DNA of 64,000 bases from Astropecten irregularis. Lineage: Eukaryota; Echinodermata; Asteroidea; Paxillosida; Astropectinidae. The notes under the pieces are model-generated. The model did not search any database. It saw only the letters and a program-made list of their open reading frames with translations, and was not told where the DNA came from. The translations under genes and the position numbers were made by a program. The DNA is taken from the NCBI GenBank assembly GCA_963971285.1, contig OZ020244.1, positions 13,950,001 through 14,014,000 on the forward strand, written 5' to 3'. Shown here piece after piece: positions 45,831-57,035 of this stretch. Every line of letters begins with the position of its first letter. Position 1 is the stretch's first letter.

Positions 45831-47653
45831 GGGATGCAAAGAATTTTAAGGAAAATGATCGATGAAACAATTTTCAAGGGACCAAAATGATTTCCACATA
45901 ATACACACAATATAATTTTGAGAATCACACAAAAAGGTTTTGATGGCATAAAATGATTTTCATGTATGACAAGAATTTATATATCTCGAGGCTTTCGATT
46001 CTTGCTCCGCGGCTCGAAAATCCCCCCCCCCAAATGCAACGGAGACCGGGTGAGTGACTCAACGCACGGTCTCGCATCAAAAATGCTACCCGTACGGGGT
46101 GCGTGGACCGCACTGGCACTACACGGGCCCATGTCTCGGGCAGAATGCGTCGCAAGACCCCACGGGCTGTGTCTGCATAGGTGGTAGAGCACCCGCAGTT
46201 ACCGTTTTTTTATAAATTCTAAATTTGGCATGTAAATGTTGCTTTATCGCGTTGGAAATTTTTAATTATAAAGAAGAAATACCCAAGTCGAACAGTTAAG
46301 GTTTGATTAACAGAAAACCAGCGATTAAACAAACAGTTATACTAAACTTTGTATAGTAAAAAAAGTTTTTAAACGACTAGAAGTGAAACTAACACATGAT
46401 CACGTGGGTTTTCTGAGTCAAAATTTTGACTCAGAAAACCCACGTGACTTACGGTTTTTCGTATTTATCATGAAAACGGCTCAATTTTACCGTTTATTTG
46501 TGTGGAATGTTCTATTCTACTTTTGGGAGACCTTTCCAGTCATGATATAGGCATGCATTGGCGCCAACAAGCGCCCAAAAAAGCGCAATGAGGCCGGCGT
46601 GTACCTTAAATGATTAATTTAACACTACAATGAATTGCTTTTTCCGCCACTTTCCTTATATGTTGTAGGCCAGTGATGATAGGCCTAGGCCTAGTACATA
46701 ATGTATATTGTAGGCCTACAAAAGGCATAGGCATGATAGGTGGAAAGAGCTTGCACAAGTTTTTTTTTTTACAGCCAGTTATATTTAGGCACTTAGGGTC
46801 CCCACAAAAACTGAAAGACTATGCATTGGCCCTATGCCTATAGCTATATTATCAAAGAAACTGGTGAAAAAAGGGTTTAGGCCTAGGCCTTTTAAACATG
46901 AAGTAAAAGAAATGTGTCTATGGGGCGTATGGGGGTTGTGGCTACAGCCAGAGTACAGCATGTATGGTGAGCCTTCTAGCACTCTTACTTTTTGGGGTGC
47001 CCTAACGCTATGGGTTTTGAAACAACAATTGATAGATGAAATTTTGGCGAAATATTGCGGCACCTACCGTGACTCCTAGATCTTAAATTCCCCTGAATTA
47101 TTTTTTGTTTTCATCCTCACACATCCGATATGCTTGTGCAGTCTTATTTTTGCAATTGACCCAAAACTTTTTGAGAAAAAAAGACTTTCGACTGTCTGGG
47201 CCACTCCACTCGAGGAAATAATTCTGTTTTTGAGTTCATTCATAAATTTTATAGTATGGGCAAAGCATTATTGTATAGGGGTGTGTACATTGGAGGAGAC
47301 ATGAAAATCAAGCATGCCACATGCACACCACACAGTAAGTGGGAGCCAGCCTCAATAAAAAAGATAAAGCTTCAACAACTGGTAGGGCCTATCCGCACAA
47401 TGCATGCAGCAATCAGGGGAACCAGTGAAGTCAAGTTGCACCCCTTCAGAAAATTGTAGATCCAATAATGCGCATGTGGACTAAACAACTTCAAGCAGCA
47501 CGTAAATATCGGACATTTCAGCAAGTTGAGTGACACAGAATATCATTTTTTTTCCTATCAATTCAAAAACTTGTGGGTCAATTACAAAAATGAGACTGCA
47601 CAAGCATAACGGATGTATGAGGATCAGGAAAAAAAATAATTCAGGGGAATTTA
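45198..47653 (+). repeat. Segmental repeat unit B (long form)
   Basis: The same order as unit A with a longer 19-bp array (45420-45830) and palindrome at 46401-46446. It is followed by about 0.9 kb (46740-47653) that ends in a 570-bp MITE. An 81-codon frame at 46834-47079 is repeated in unit C. I find no domain in it and do not call it a gene. Confidence 0.8.
47084..47653. mobile_element. MITE with ATTCCCCTGAATTA inverted ends, copy in unit B
   Basis: The ends TAAATTCCCCTGAATTA and TAATTCAGGGGAATTTA bound 570 bp, with about 90 bp of paired arms including GCTTGTGCAGTC. TA may be the target duplication. No transposase is present. Confidence 0.7.
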
Positions 47654-49712
47654 CGTTGATGTAATGTTTGCGAGTTGACGCAATGTTTGCGTGTTGATGC
47701 AACGATTGCGAGTTGACGTAATGTTTGTGAGTTGACAGCTGGGACGGAATGTTGCGAGTTGACGAAATGTTTGCGAGTAATTGATGCAATGTTTGCGAGT
47801 TGACGTAACGTTTGCAAGTTGACGTATGTTTGCGAGTTGACGCAACGATTGCGAGTTGACGTAATGTTTGTGAGTTGACAGCTGGGATGCAAAGAATTTT
47901 AAGGGGAATGATCGATGAAACAATTTTCAAGGGACCAAAACGATTTCCACATAATACACACAATATAATTTTGAGAATCACACAAAAAGGTTTTGATGGC
48001 ATAAAATCATTTTCATGTATGACAAGAATTTATATATCTCGAGGCTTTCGATTCTTGCTCCGCGGCTCGAAAATCCCCCCCCCCCCCCAAATGCAACGGA
48101 GACCGGGTGAGTGACTCAACGCACGGTCTCGCATCAAAAATGCTACACGTACGGGGTGCGTGGACCGCACTGGCACTACACGGGCCCATGCCTCGGGCAG
48201 AATGCGTCGCAAGACCCCACGGGCTGTGTCTGCATAGGTGGTAGGGCACCCGCAGTTACCGTTTTTTTATAAATTCTAAATTTGGCATGTAAATGTTGCT
48301 TTATCGCGTTGGAAATTTTTAATTATAAAGAAGAAATACCCAAGTCGAACAGTTAAGGTTTGATTAAAAGAAAACCAGCGATTAAACAAAAAGTTATACT
48401 AAACTTTGTATAGTAGAAAAAGTTTTTAAACGACTAGAAGTGAAAGTAACAGATGATCACGTGGGTTTTCTGAGTCAAAATTTTGACTCAGAAAACCCAC
48501 GTGACTTACGGTTTTTCGTATTTATCATGAAAACGGCTCAATTTTACCGTTTATTTGTGTGGAATGTTCTATTCTACTTTTGGGAGACCTTTCCAGTCAT
48601 GATAAAGGCATGCATTGGCGCCAAAAAGCGCCCAAAAAAGCGCAATGAGGCCGGCGTGTACCTTAAATGATTAATTTAACTCTACAATGAATTGCCTTTT
48701 CCGCCACTTTCCTTATATGTTGTAGGCCAGTGATGATAGGCCTAGGCCTAGTACATAATGTATATTGTAGGCCTACAAAAGGCATAGGCATGATAGGTGG
48801 AAAGAGCTTGCACAAGTTTTTTTTTTTACAGCCAGTTATATTTAGGCACTTAGGGTCCCCACAAAAACTGAAAGACTATGGAATGGGCCCTATGCCTATA
48901 GCTATATTATCAAAGAAACTGGTGAAAAAAGGGTTTAGGCCTAGGCCTTTAAAACATGAAGTAAAAGAAATGTGTCTATGGGGCGTATGGGGGTTGTGGC
49001 TACAGCCAGAGTACAGCATGTATGGTGAGCCTTCTAGCACTCTTACTTTTTGGGGTGCCCTAACGCTATGGGTTTTGAAACAACAATTGATAGATGAAAT
49101 TTTGGCGAAATATTGCAGCACCTACCGTGACTCCTAGATCTTAAATTCCCCTGAATTATTTTTTGTTTTCATCCTCACACATCCGATATGCTTGTGCAGT
49201 CTTATTTTTGCAATTGACCCAAACCTTTTTGAGAAAAAAAGACTTTCGACTGTCTGGGCCACTCAACTCGAGGAAATAATTCTGTTTTTGAGTTCATTCA
49301 TAAATTTTATAGTATGGGCAAAAGCATTATTGTATAGGGGTGTGCACATTGAAGGAGACATGAAAATCAAGCATGCCACATGCACACCACACAGTAAGTG
49401 GGAGCCAGCCTCAATAAAAAAGATAAAGCTTCAACAACTGGTAGGGCCTTTTTCCGCACAATGCATGCAGCAACCAGGGGAACCAGTGAAGTCAAGTTGC
49501 ATCCCTTCAGAAAATGGTAGATCCAATAATGCGCATGTGGACTAGACAACTTCAAGCAGCACGTAAATATCGGACATTTCAGCAAGCTGAGTGACATAGA
49601 ATATCATTTTTTTTCTATCAATTCAAAAACTTGTTGGTCAATTACAAAAATGAGACTGCACAAGCATAACGGATGTATGAGGATCAGGAAAAAAATAATT
49701 CAGGGGAATTTA
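47654..49712 (+). repeat. Segmental repeat unit C (long form, 5'-truncated)
   Basis: Starts abruptly inside the 19-bp array (47654-47880), then repeats unit B almost base for base, including the palindrome at 48458-48503 and the MITE at 49142-49712. Near-identity between B and C indicates a recent duplication or gene conversion. Confidence 0.8.
49142..49712. mobile_element. MITE with ATTCCCCTGAATTA inverted ends, copy in unit C
   Basis: Same element as at 47084. Here the flanks are themselves inverted: sequence left of the element (about 49015-49137) reappears complemented and diverged on its right at 49713-49835. The MITE therefore sits at the centre of a larger palindrome. Confidence 0.7.
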
Positions 49713-49835
49713 CGATCTAGGAGTGGCGCTAGGTGCTGCAATGTTTCACAATTCATCTATCAATTGTTGTTTTCAAAACCCATAGCGTTACGGCACCCCG
49801 AAAAGTAAGAATGAGTAGAAGGCTGAAAGGCTCAC
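49713..49835 (-). repeat. Inverted, diverged copy of 49015-49137
   Basis: It shares CATCTATCAATTGTTGTTTT, CCCATAGCGTTA and GTAAGA words in complement with the segment left of the MITE. Confidence 0.7.
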
Positions 49836-50390
49836 GGAGTAGCCTTCTAAATCTAGAATAGAAGTAGGGCCACGCACAGTCAGAATAACTAGGCCTATTT
49901 AAAACAAAGGCATAGGCCTAGGATCGCTTATATCTCATTCATTGACATTGTCATTGTTTGACATTATATGTAGCCTAGCCCTAGGCCCTATTCATCAAGT
50001 TCAACTTCGGGCCCCTAGCCTAGGCCTAAGTTAATTAGGCCTAGGTCCTGATTAATGTTGGTTATAAATAATAAGCCCAGGCCTATAACTGTTAAAAAAA
50101 CAGCTGAATCACCAGTGGATATTCCATGACAATCCATGGGTACATTGTGTACAGTGGACCGTAAGTGCATTAAACTAAGTGCCTCCCCGGCCCGCGGACT
50201 GAGTCGACTTAGGCCTAGGCCTGTGCTTGAATGGAGGCATTTTCATGTAACGTTAGGCTAGGTTGAGCCTTGAGTGTTGAGCGCCTTAGCCTACTTTTCA
50301 AACGTCCTCAGCATCGTTTTGACAACGCCACGGTTTCAATTATTTAACCGTTAATAATAACGTTATTCTTCTTGAGATACTTATACTTAC
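49836..50390. other. Intergenic DNA rich in GGCCTAGG palindromes
   Basis: GGCCTAGGCC and related words recur at least six times (49,890-50,230). The same word occurs in the triplicated units and near 7330, 16470 and 45140. No exon is seen. Confidence 0.5.
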
Positions 50391-50640
50391 TTTCACTGTC
50401 CATAGTATCAGAAACGTGAAGTACATGAAAGAACGGGCCGGTCTCCGTGCTCCAGTCAAATAACGCTGCAGCTGAACCTGAACGAACAATACACGTGTAA
50501 ACACACCCACACCCCTACCACATAATGTGTACGGACGGACGTGTGTGTGCATTTTGTATGCACCGTGCACGTACAGTGCATGCATGCAACATGGCGACCG
50601 TGGCACCCTTGGTATCCCATAATGATAATAGCAGCAGCCA
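50391..50640 (-). promoter_or_regulatory. Promoter-like block and candidate first coding exon of a minus-strand gene
   Basis: Minus strand: an ATG at 50403 followed by GAC AGT GAA A and a strong donor GTAAGT forms a four-codon exon start. Upstream lie CpG-rich sequence and a CAACATGGCGACC word on the plus strand (about 50588), which matches the YY1 initiator motif. It is the nearest upstream promoter for the recombinase-like gene ending at 24871. The donor phase (1) does not fit the first recognised exon at 43527, so a further exon would be required. Confidence 0.35.
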
Positions 50641-51814
50641 TAACGACGTCATCTTTATCAAGAGGGGCGTGGGAAAAGAAATATTATAGGCGTGATGTAT
50701 AATTTTTGGTGATTCTGATAATTGAATGTTGAAATGACACTGGATAGATTTAAAAGTTAATGCATGGACGAACGGATTGCAATATTTGTTGAAAGAAACC
50801 AAGACAAAAGAGGAAAGGTTTAATTCCATTGAATAATATAAATCCTTAGCAATCCGTGATTCATCTGGCTAATGCAATTATTTTAATACTCGATTTCTGT
50901 TTGTTTCAGTTTTCACTTGTCAGACAGCAGAATTTTGTTATAAATGCATAATATTCCCATGCAGACATGGGCCTATAATGTAGACTGCCTGAGGCCTATT
51001 ACAAAAACAGTTTGTTTATCTTGCACGTGCTGCTGCCTATCGTGTTTGGAGCTTTTGATCAACAGTTTTCTGTAGTAGTCCTCCTTAGCTAATACGTTAT
51101 AATCATGGAGGAAGAAATTGGGTTCGTGTACGTGCAGTACATCTCCACTTCTTAACTTTTCAACAAATCTGTGTACACACTATATGTTTAAACTGGAACA
51201 ATCAGATTATTTTGGACTGCCTTACTTCCTCCGTGCTTAAACTTACCGATGTTTTGAGTACCGGCACATACCGCCCCCATCACAACCGGGGGATGGATGG
51301 AAGGGGGGGGGGCTTCCATGCTACCAATCAGTCTCATTGTGGGTTTATGAAATCTTCTAAAATATTGGAATACCCATGCATGATACTCTTTCTAAGTAAA
51401 CACGTAGGTAGGATTGATCAACAAACGCCGAGCGCAGAAGCATTTGGCGCAGTTTCAATTTCAATCGGGCGACAACACTGCTTTAGGTAAAAAAAGCACG
51501 GTCGATTTCTATACTATATGACTAATAAGACACAAGCAAATTCAGAAATTTAAAAAGACGTATCACACAGAAATTTCCTTCAAGACAATATCGCAAAAAA
51601 TCTATGGGGGTGGGTTACGCCCCCGATCTTATAAATAAATTGAAATCAGTAACAATTCAATATCCAAACAAACTTTAATTGTGGAAATATATCTTAAAAA
51701 CTAAAAGGAACCTCTTCATTTGTATAAACTGACTCCAGTTGTAAAGAAAACGAACTTCTCAGTCCCTTAAAGGAGGCAGCTTTAAGTTATTGCACGAGGT
51801 TGGTATTCCCCTGA
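50641..51814. other. Intergenic DNA, no gene supported
   Basis: A plus-strand frame at 51212-51490 (92 codons) has no recognisable domain or splice context. The rest is AT-rich. Confidence 0.45.
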
Positions 51815-54036
51815 CCACACACTGACGAAAAGAGAGCCCTCTGTTGGCAGATAGGCGGCCAGTTGCAAGTACATTTTGGGGGGTTGAAATTCTTCCTTAG
51901 GCAAATGAACGCTGTTTTGTAGTGTGGAATGCTTTAAATACTACAAATTTGTGATATTTACTTCAAAATTAAAGTCAAAACGGTTCTTCATACCTCCAAT
52001 TGTTTTGTAAATCATGAACAAAATTTGCATATAACCACAGACTGACACAATTTGTGGCGGAATAATTTAGTTAATAAAAAAAAATATAAAAAGTTAATTT
52101 TATAGCATCAAAGGCGATAAAAATCATACATTTCTACTTTTAAAGTTCAATTAGACATCATAAGGGAAAAACAAAATTGTTTCTATATAATGAACAAATA
52201 GTACTGAAAGAGCCACAGACTGACATTATATTTTGATATATTTGGTTGGGAAAAAGGTGTCCAGAAAATAGTTGTTATTTGTTTAAAAATTGGGTTATTT
52301 CAAAATATCCTTTTTTCTTTCAGAGAAGAAACATATTTCTAACTTTTGGTGGGTAAATTTGTAAAAGATACATTTTCCCCAGCAATACACAACGTATGTT
52401 TTGTATTGCACGTACTGACATCAAGACCTTGACGTTTACACACAAACAAATGGGGGTGCAGCCTTTGCCCCTTTACCGGACCTTTTCGGGGCAGAAACCT
52501 TTCATTCACTGCTTAAATTTCACATTTTAAGTCGGTGAATCAACTGGAACATGATATTCCCCACTCTTTTTAAAATTTGTGCCCCAAAAGCCAATTTTTT
52601 ACCTGTTTTTACATGGCAAACCACAGATTGACAAAAACTTTATCATATCTCTCCCTGTCAATCTGTTGATTAACCCTAACCCTAGTATTCAATTCAGATG
52701 ATTATGCAGCAGTAGTGAAGACACGTCCTCAGACCTGGGGGTATGATTCTGTAGCTGGGTTGTACTTCCATAATACGTTTGTGCACAAAATCATTTTTTT
52801 TAATATATATGTAAAAAGTAAAAACTTGGAGGAGGTTGTAACCCCCTAATCCCCCGTGATTTACAACCATGGTCTGCAGAAACGCCGACTGTATCAAGAC
52901 GTTGCCACCAATACAAATACAAATTTGACATGTCTCACAAGCTTACCTTACTGTAAATTATAATATAGGCTATCCTAGGTGACCCAAATTCAGTGTAAAA
53001 TAAATACGTAAAGGGTGACGTCAGAGTTCTTATCATTATGGTGGTACTGGCAACATAACTATCTTAGGGATACCCTGTTTGGTGAAATCCAACCATGTGT
53101 ACTCAGGATGTCCATCATTGGTCTAAAACATGGATTTTCACAGTCATGGAGACACACATGCCGTTTCGTGACCAATCAACTCTTACAAAGTGGCGTGCGG
53201 CGGAATAAAAAAAAATTAAATAATGAGAAACAGTTTCTGTATTTTACTGCTGTAAATGTAATATAAAATTGGCCGAACGAGAGCCATTTTCAGTGAGCCA
53301 TTTTTACGTGAGCTCAAAAACCAAGACTCAACCTGCAGTGTTACCCTTAGACCCCTTGGACCCCACCCTACGATACGACTCGTTTTGGTTTGTTTGAGCA
53401 AGAGCAATTACAAATGAGAAAAACTTAAATAAAATTACCTGAGAACCACGTCCTGGTCTGGAATTGAGCTCCAGTGACATCTGCTGCATGTGCCATAATC
53501 ATATTCTACCATACATTCAGATTTGAAATCCAAATAATGGTATAAAGATAGCTATGCTAGAAACATCCCGTTAAAATATTTCAGCTTAAAATGCCTATCT
53601 TGTTAGAAAATATTTAAACGAAGACTTAAAAAACCAAGGGCATTTTTTATGATGTAAATGAAAATATGAATAGATTTTTCGCTATTTTCTTGTGACACAT
53701 ATGTCCAATAGAGCTCAGATTTTCACCGGTTTATTGTTTTATGCACATATTGAATCAGGAAAAGTGTGCAAGTGCTGTTTTGTGGCCATTACTAATAATT
53801 TATTATATCTTTAGATGTTGGCTATGCATGGCAAATTCAGAAATAGAAATGTGTACAATTTACAATAAATTTAAAAGGTTTAACTCAAAAATCACGATAG
53901 GATTTTTCTGTTTTTCTAAAAAAAATTACAAGCCAACATTGTCTGATTGTTCCCCCGCCCCTCCATTCCCACAATAAAAAAAAAAATGCGGAAGGACTAG
54001 TTCAAATATAAAGTCTATGAATCAACAGACTGACAT
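51815..54036 (-). repeat. Scattered cluster of CCACAGACTGAC motifs
   Basis: Variants occur near 51815, 52037, 52213, 52619, 52655 (reverse) and 54024. The motif is the complement of the GTCAGTTTGTGG cluster at 19.45-19.74 kb. The stretch otherwise lacks genes. A possible minus-strand exon (about 53502-53448, donor CAG/GTAATT) has no partner that I can identify. Confidence 0.45.
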
Positions 54037-54091
54037 GAAAAATTTAATTCTAAAAATATTGCCGGGGATAATCATACTGACATTGTCAAGA

Positions 54092-54286
54092 AGGGGAGAG
54101 AGGGAAGCAATAGAGGAAGAGAGAAGGAGGCGGGATGGGGAAATGAGGTGAGAGAGAGAAGAAAGGGAGGAGGCGATAAGAAGACAAGATGAGGCAGAGA
54201 GACAGAGGAAGATGGATCTGTTCCAGCAGCAGTTGATGCAACAAAACCAGATGATTATAATGATGCTAAAAAAACATGACCAATAA
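54092..54286 (+). pseudogene. C-terminal end of a Myb/SANT-like coiled-coil gene with one internal stop
   Basis: The plus frame reads EAIEEERRRRDGEMR, a TGA, EREEREEAIRRQDEAERQ, then KMDLFQQQLMQQNQM and a TAA at 54284-54286. This is the coiled-coil and Gln-rich tail expected at the end of proteins like the one at 18552-19360, whose own tail appears displaced. The single TGA could be a CGA-to-TGA decay or lie beside an unrecognised donor (GAG/GTGAGA). No N-terminal domain is nearby. Confidence 0.55.
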
Positions 54287-54750
54287 AGCCTTTAGATGCA
54301 CATTTTAAGTGCTGCTACTTGCAGTTTATTCCTTCCAAATGATTTTTCTTGCTATTTTTTCAAATTAAGCTGTTGTATTTCAGTTATTCTGCACTTTACC
54401 AGTTTGGGAAAAGTGTTCTGCTCCCCTAGTTCCTTTATTAAGTAAAATAATGGCAACCTAATGATTGTCAATAATGTTGTAATTGCTGTCTTAACCATAC
54501 CTCAGATTCCAATAGCTGCTGTTGGATTTCCTCAGATTGAGTCAAAGTACATTTTTATCACATACTGTGCAATTGTAACCCAAAACGACATACCATTAAC
54601 CCCTCTTTATTCATAATTACTCTGTCTCACTTTTGGCTGTTTTAGGAGTTAAAAGAATCTTGTTACTAACAGATATTTTGACTTGTTACATTTATGTAAC
54701 TTGATGTTCTGATCCTGGCTGTTAACAATTTAATGGAATTTTCCATTATT

Positions 54751-55714
54751 AGGTGTTCGGGTTCAAGCCGAACACCTTTTGTTATTGTTCGATTTTTTTT
54801 TTGATTTTTTTTAATCCAAAACTTGTGAGCAATACTTAGTGGTGAAATGTACAAGATATTGACATGAAACTTGGTGGGAACTTCGGTCATGATGTCAAGT
54901 TGTATTTAGAAGATTGACGTCATGTTGACGTCATCGATTATCAAATTACGAGCGTGACATATGTTACTCAACACGTCAATCTTAACAATTCATATATTCA
55001 GTGTTGCGTAAAAATGACCTTCACTTCCGGTGTTACCGGAAGTTGCAGTTTGACTCAAAATAACTCGAAAACGGACGGATTTAGGCACAAAAGACCTACT
55101 GGGTAAAAGATAGAGAAGGTCTTGGGCTTTCAGAAAATATAAACGATGACGTCATGCGGGCTATATAGCGCCCCCTACGGTTGATTAAAGATAAACAGTG
55201 ATTACGTAATCCGAAAGTAAACAATGAATTTCCGCCAAATTTGGTAGGTACATGTATAAAGCACTAAAACACCTTGACATGTTTGTGAAGTTTGAAATCT
55301 GTTACATTCTCCTATCGGAAGTTATGCTCTTATAAAGGGGACAAGGACGTAATTATTCAAATACTGTTTACTCTGTAATACATGACGTACATCAGTGAAA
55401 ATTGCAAAATATTTACATTGCATTTATTCAATGACGTCTGTTAATGTTCAGTTGCTTGTTATGAATTAACAAGAAGTTATTGTCCAGACAATGTTATACA
55501 TATTTAAAGGTGACGCCATTTTCTTAATCAGTCAGTGTACATGTATACAGCATGATGAGTATTTGTTCAGTCCCGCAGTTTAAGTGTATTCCAATATGCC
55601 ATTATATGAGGGACGATTGATCACATACGTTCCAACATTATGTTCACATAACAGTGCACTACGAAATGAAACCCCGAGCACCTAGTGGTTGTTCCCACAA
55701 CCACAATGTCTAGT
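54751..55714 (-). mobile_element. 1-kb hairpin-ended element, copy 3, inverted and diverged
   Basis: Read on the minus strand it begins ACTAGACATTGTGGTTGTGG (at 55714) and ends in the AGGTGTTCGG/CCGAACACCT hairpin (54751-54777). It is clearly more diverged than copies 1 and 2, and confirms the full structure: 5' hairpin, body, A-rich tract, single 3' hairpin. Short flanking AATAA follows the hairpin in both this copy and copy 2. Confidence 0.8.
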
Positions 55715-56559
55715 TTTAGTTTTTGTACTTGTAATGCTGAACTCAAAACTGTTATAGGCCCAGCCATATTGATGTAATTGTTTGTCTTTCTGTTGGGGTC
55801 TGGCTCCATCTTTGCCCTTTCTGGTCTAGTTGTCTTTAAAATGTCTGTTTATTTCTTTATAGAGAAACACTGTCTGTGTCTTAACAAGGGTATATACATG
55901 TATAACTTTCACAAAGCACCTGTATAGGCCATCATTAATGGAAAACAAAGACTTGGGACATACACAAAAGTTTCTTATGAGCAGAATGTTGAATTAAAAT
56001 TGGTTTTCTTCGAATGTTATTCCAAAAATCACAGGACATATTTTAGAAATGATACAGAACAATTGATTTATTTCTTTTACTTTCATATATTAATTCTTAT
56101 TTATTCTATACTGTAAATTTTATGTGTTAATGTATATTGAAAGATTTAATGTTTAATTCAATAAATAAATAAATAAAATTGCACATTGTCTAATAGTTCA
56201 AATTTTCCTTAAATGTGCTAAGGTAGCATACAAAACAGAAATATTTCACTTTCATCTATTAATTATTATTTATTATATACTGTACATTATATGTGTTAAT
56301 GTGTATATAAATTATTATATTTATTTATTGTTTTTATGCAATTTATACTTACAACTTGAACGATTAAATGTTAGCATTAAAAGGTAGCATACAAAACAGA
56401 AATCTGCACAAATTCACCTATTACTTCCAGGGTTAGTGCTGGGCAAAATCGGTTAATTTCATATCCGGTTACTGATTGCAAAACAAATCAGTTTAATGGT
56501 TATTAAACCTATTAATCACTTGCAACATGTGCGACTTTCCCACCATTGACCAATCCCGC
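55715..56559. other. AT-rich intergenic DNA with part of the dispersed repeat
   Basis: TATTTATT-type low complexity (56080-56340) surrounds two pieces of the GGTAGCATAC repeat (56220-56250 and 56385-56435) also seen at 4.15 and 26.65 kb. No gene is seen. Confidence 0.5.
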
Positions 56560-56700
56560 GCCTTGCTTGTTCCAACGCACTGATTGGTTGTTGGCCCCGA
56601 TCCCAGGATCCCCCAGAACCATATAAATAGCTTCAAGTTGGAAAAACCCAACAGTCTGAAACAGCACGCTGCCGAATACATATTCACAGCGCATAAAACA
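56560..56700 (+). promoter_or_regulatory. TATA/CCAAT promoter-like block
   Basis: An inverted CCAAT box (GATTGGTTG near 56581) and a GATCCC-rich GC tract are followed by CATATAAATAGC near 56620, a good TATA box. The downstream 80 bp contain no long frame; the transcript could be non-coding or spliced. Confidence 0.4.
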
Positions 56701-57035
56701 GCGCGTTGTGTAACTGTACAAATTAATGATGTGTACAGTTAGATGCATACCCGACTGTTAACACACGTACGTGGCCTAATGCCTGCACAGCGTACTTTCA
56801 ATACAGACTACTCAAAACATGGTTCTAACTGATTTCTGCCTTGCAACATGGATTAAGCGGAGCTTCTGCAAGGAGGTTATGAACCAGACCATTGCTGAGT
56901 ATAAAGCATTTGATCATTAATATGATAAAATGAATTATACAAGTTATTGTTTGGATCAAAACATCAGGACCCTTTAACTCCAAACTATAAACAGTAAAGC
57001 ACATACAAACTGTTACTATACAAAATAATGCATAC

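Noticed and set aside
44061-47923. Thr/Asn/His-rich repeat proteins on the minus strand
   Set aside because: They are translations of the 19-bp array and flanks; the frame shifts between units.
46834-49137. Duplicated 81-codon frame as a gene
   Set aside because: Conserved only because units B and C are recent duplicates; no domain, start context or splice evidence.
51212-51490. 92-codon plus-strand gene
   Set aside because: No recognisable motif, promoter or splice context.
53448-53502. First coding exon of a minus-strand gene
   Set aside because: It has an ATG and a good donor, but no downstream partner exon could be found.
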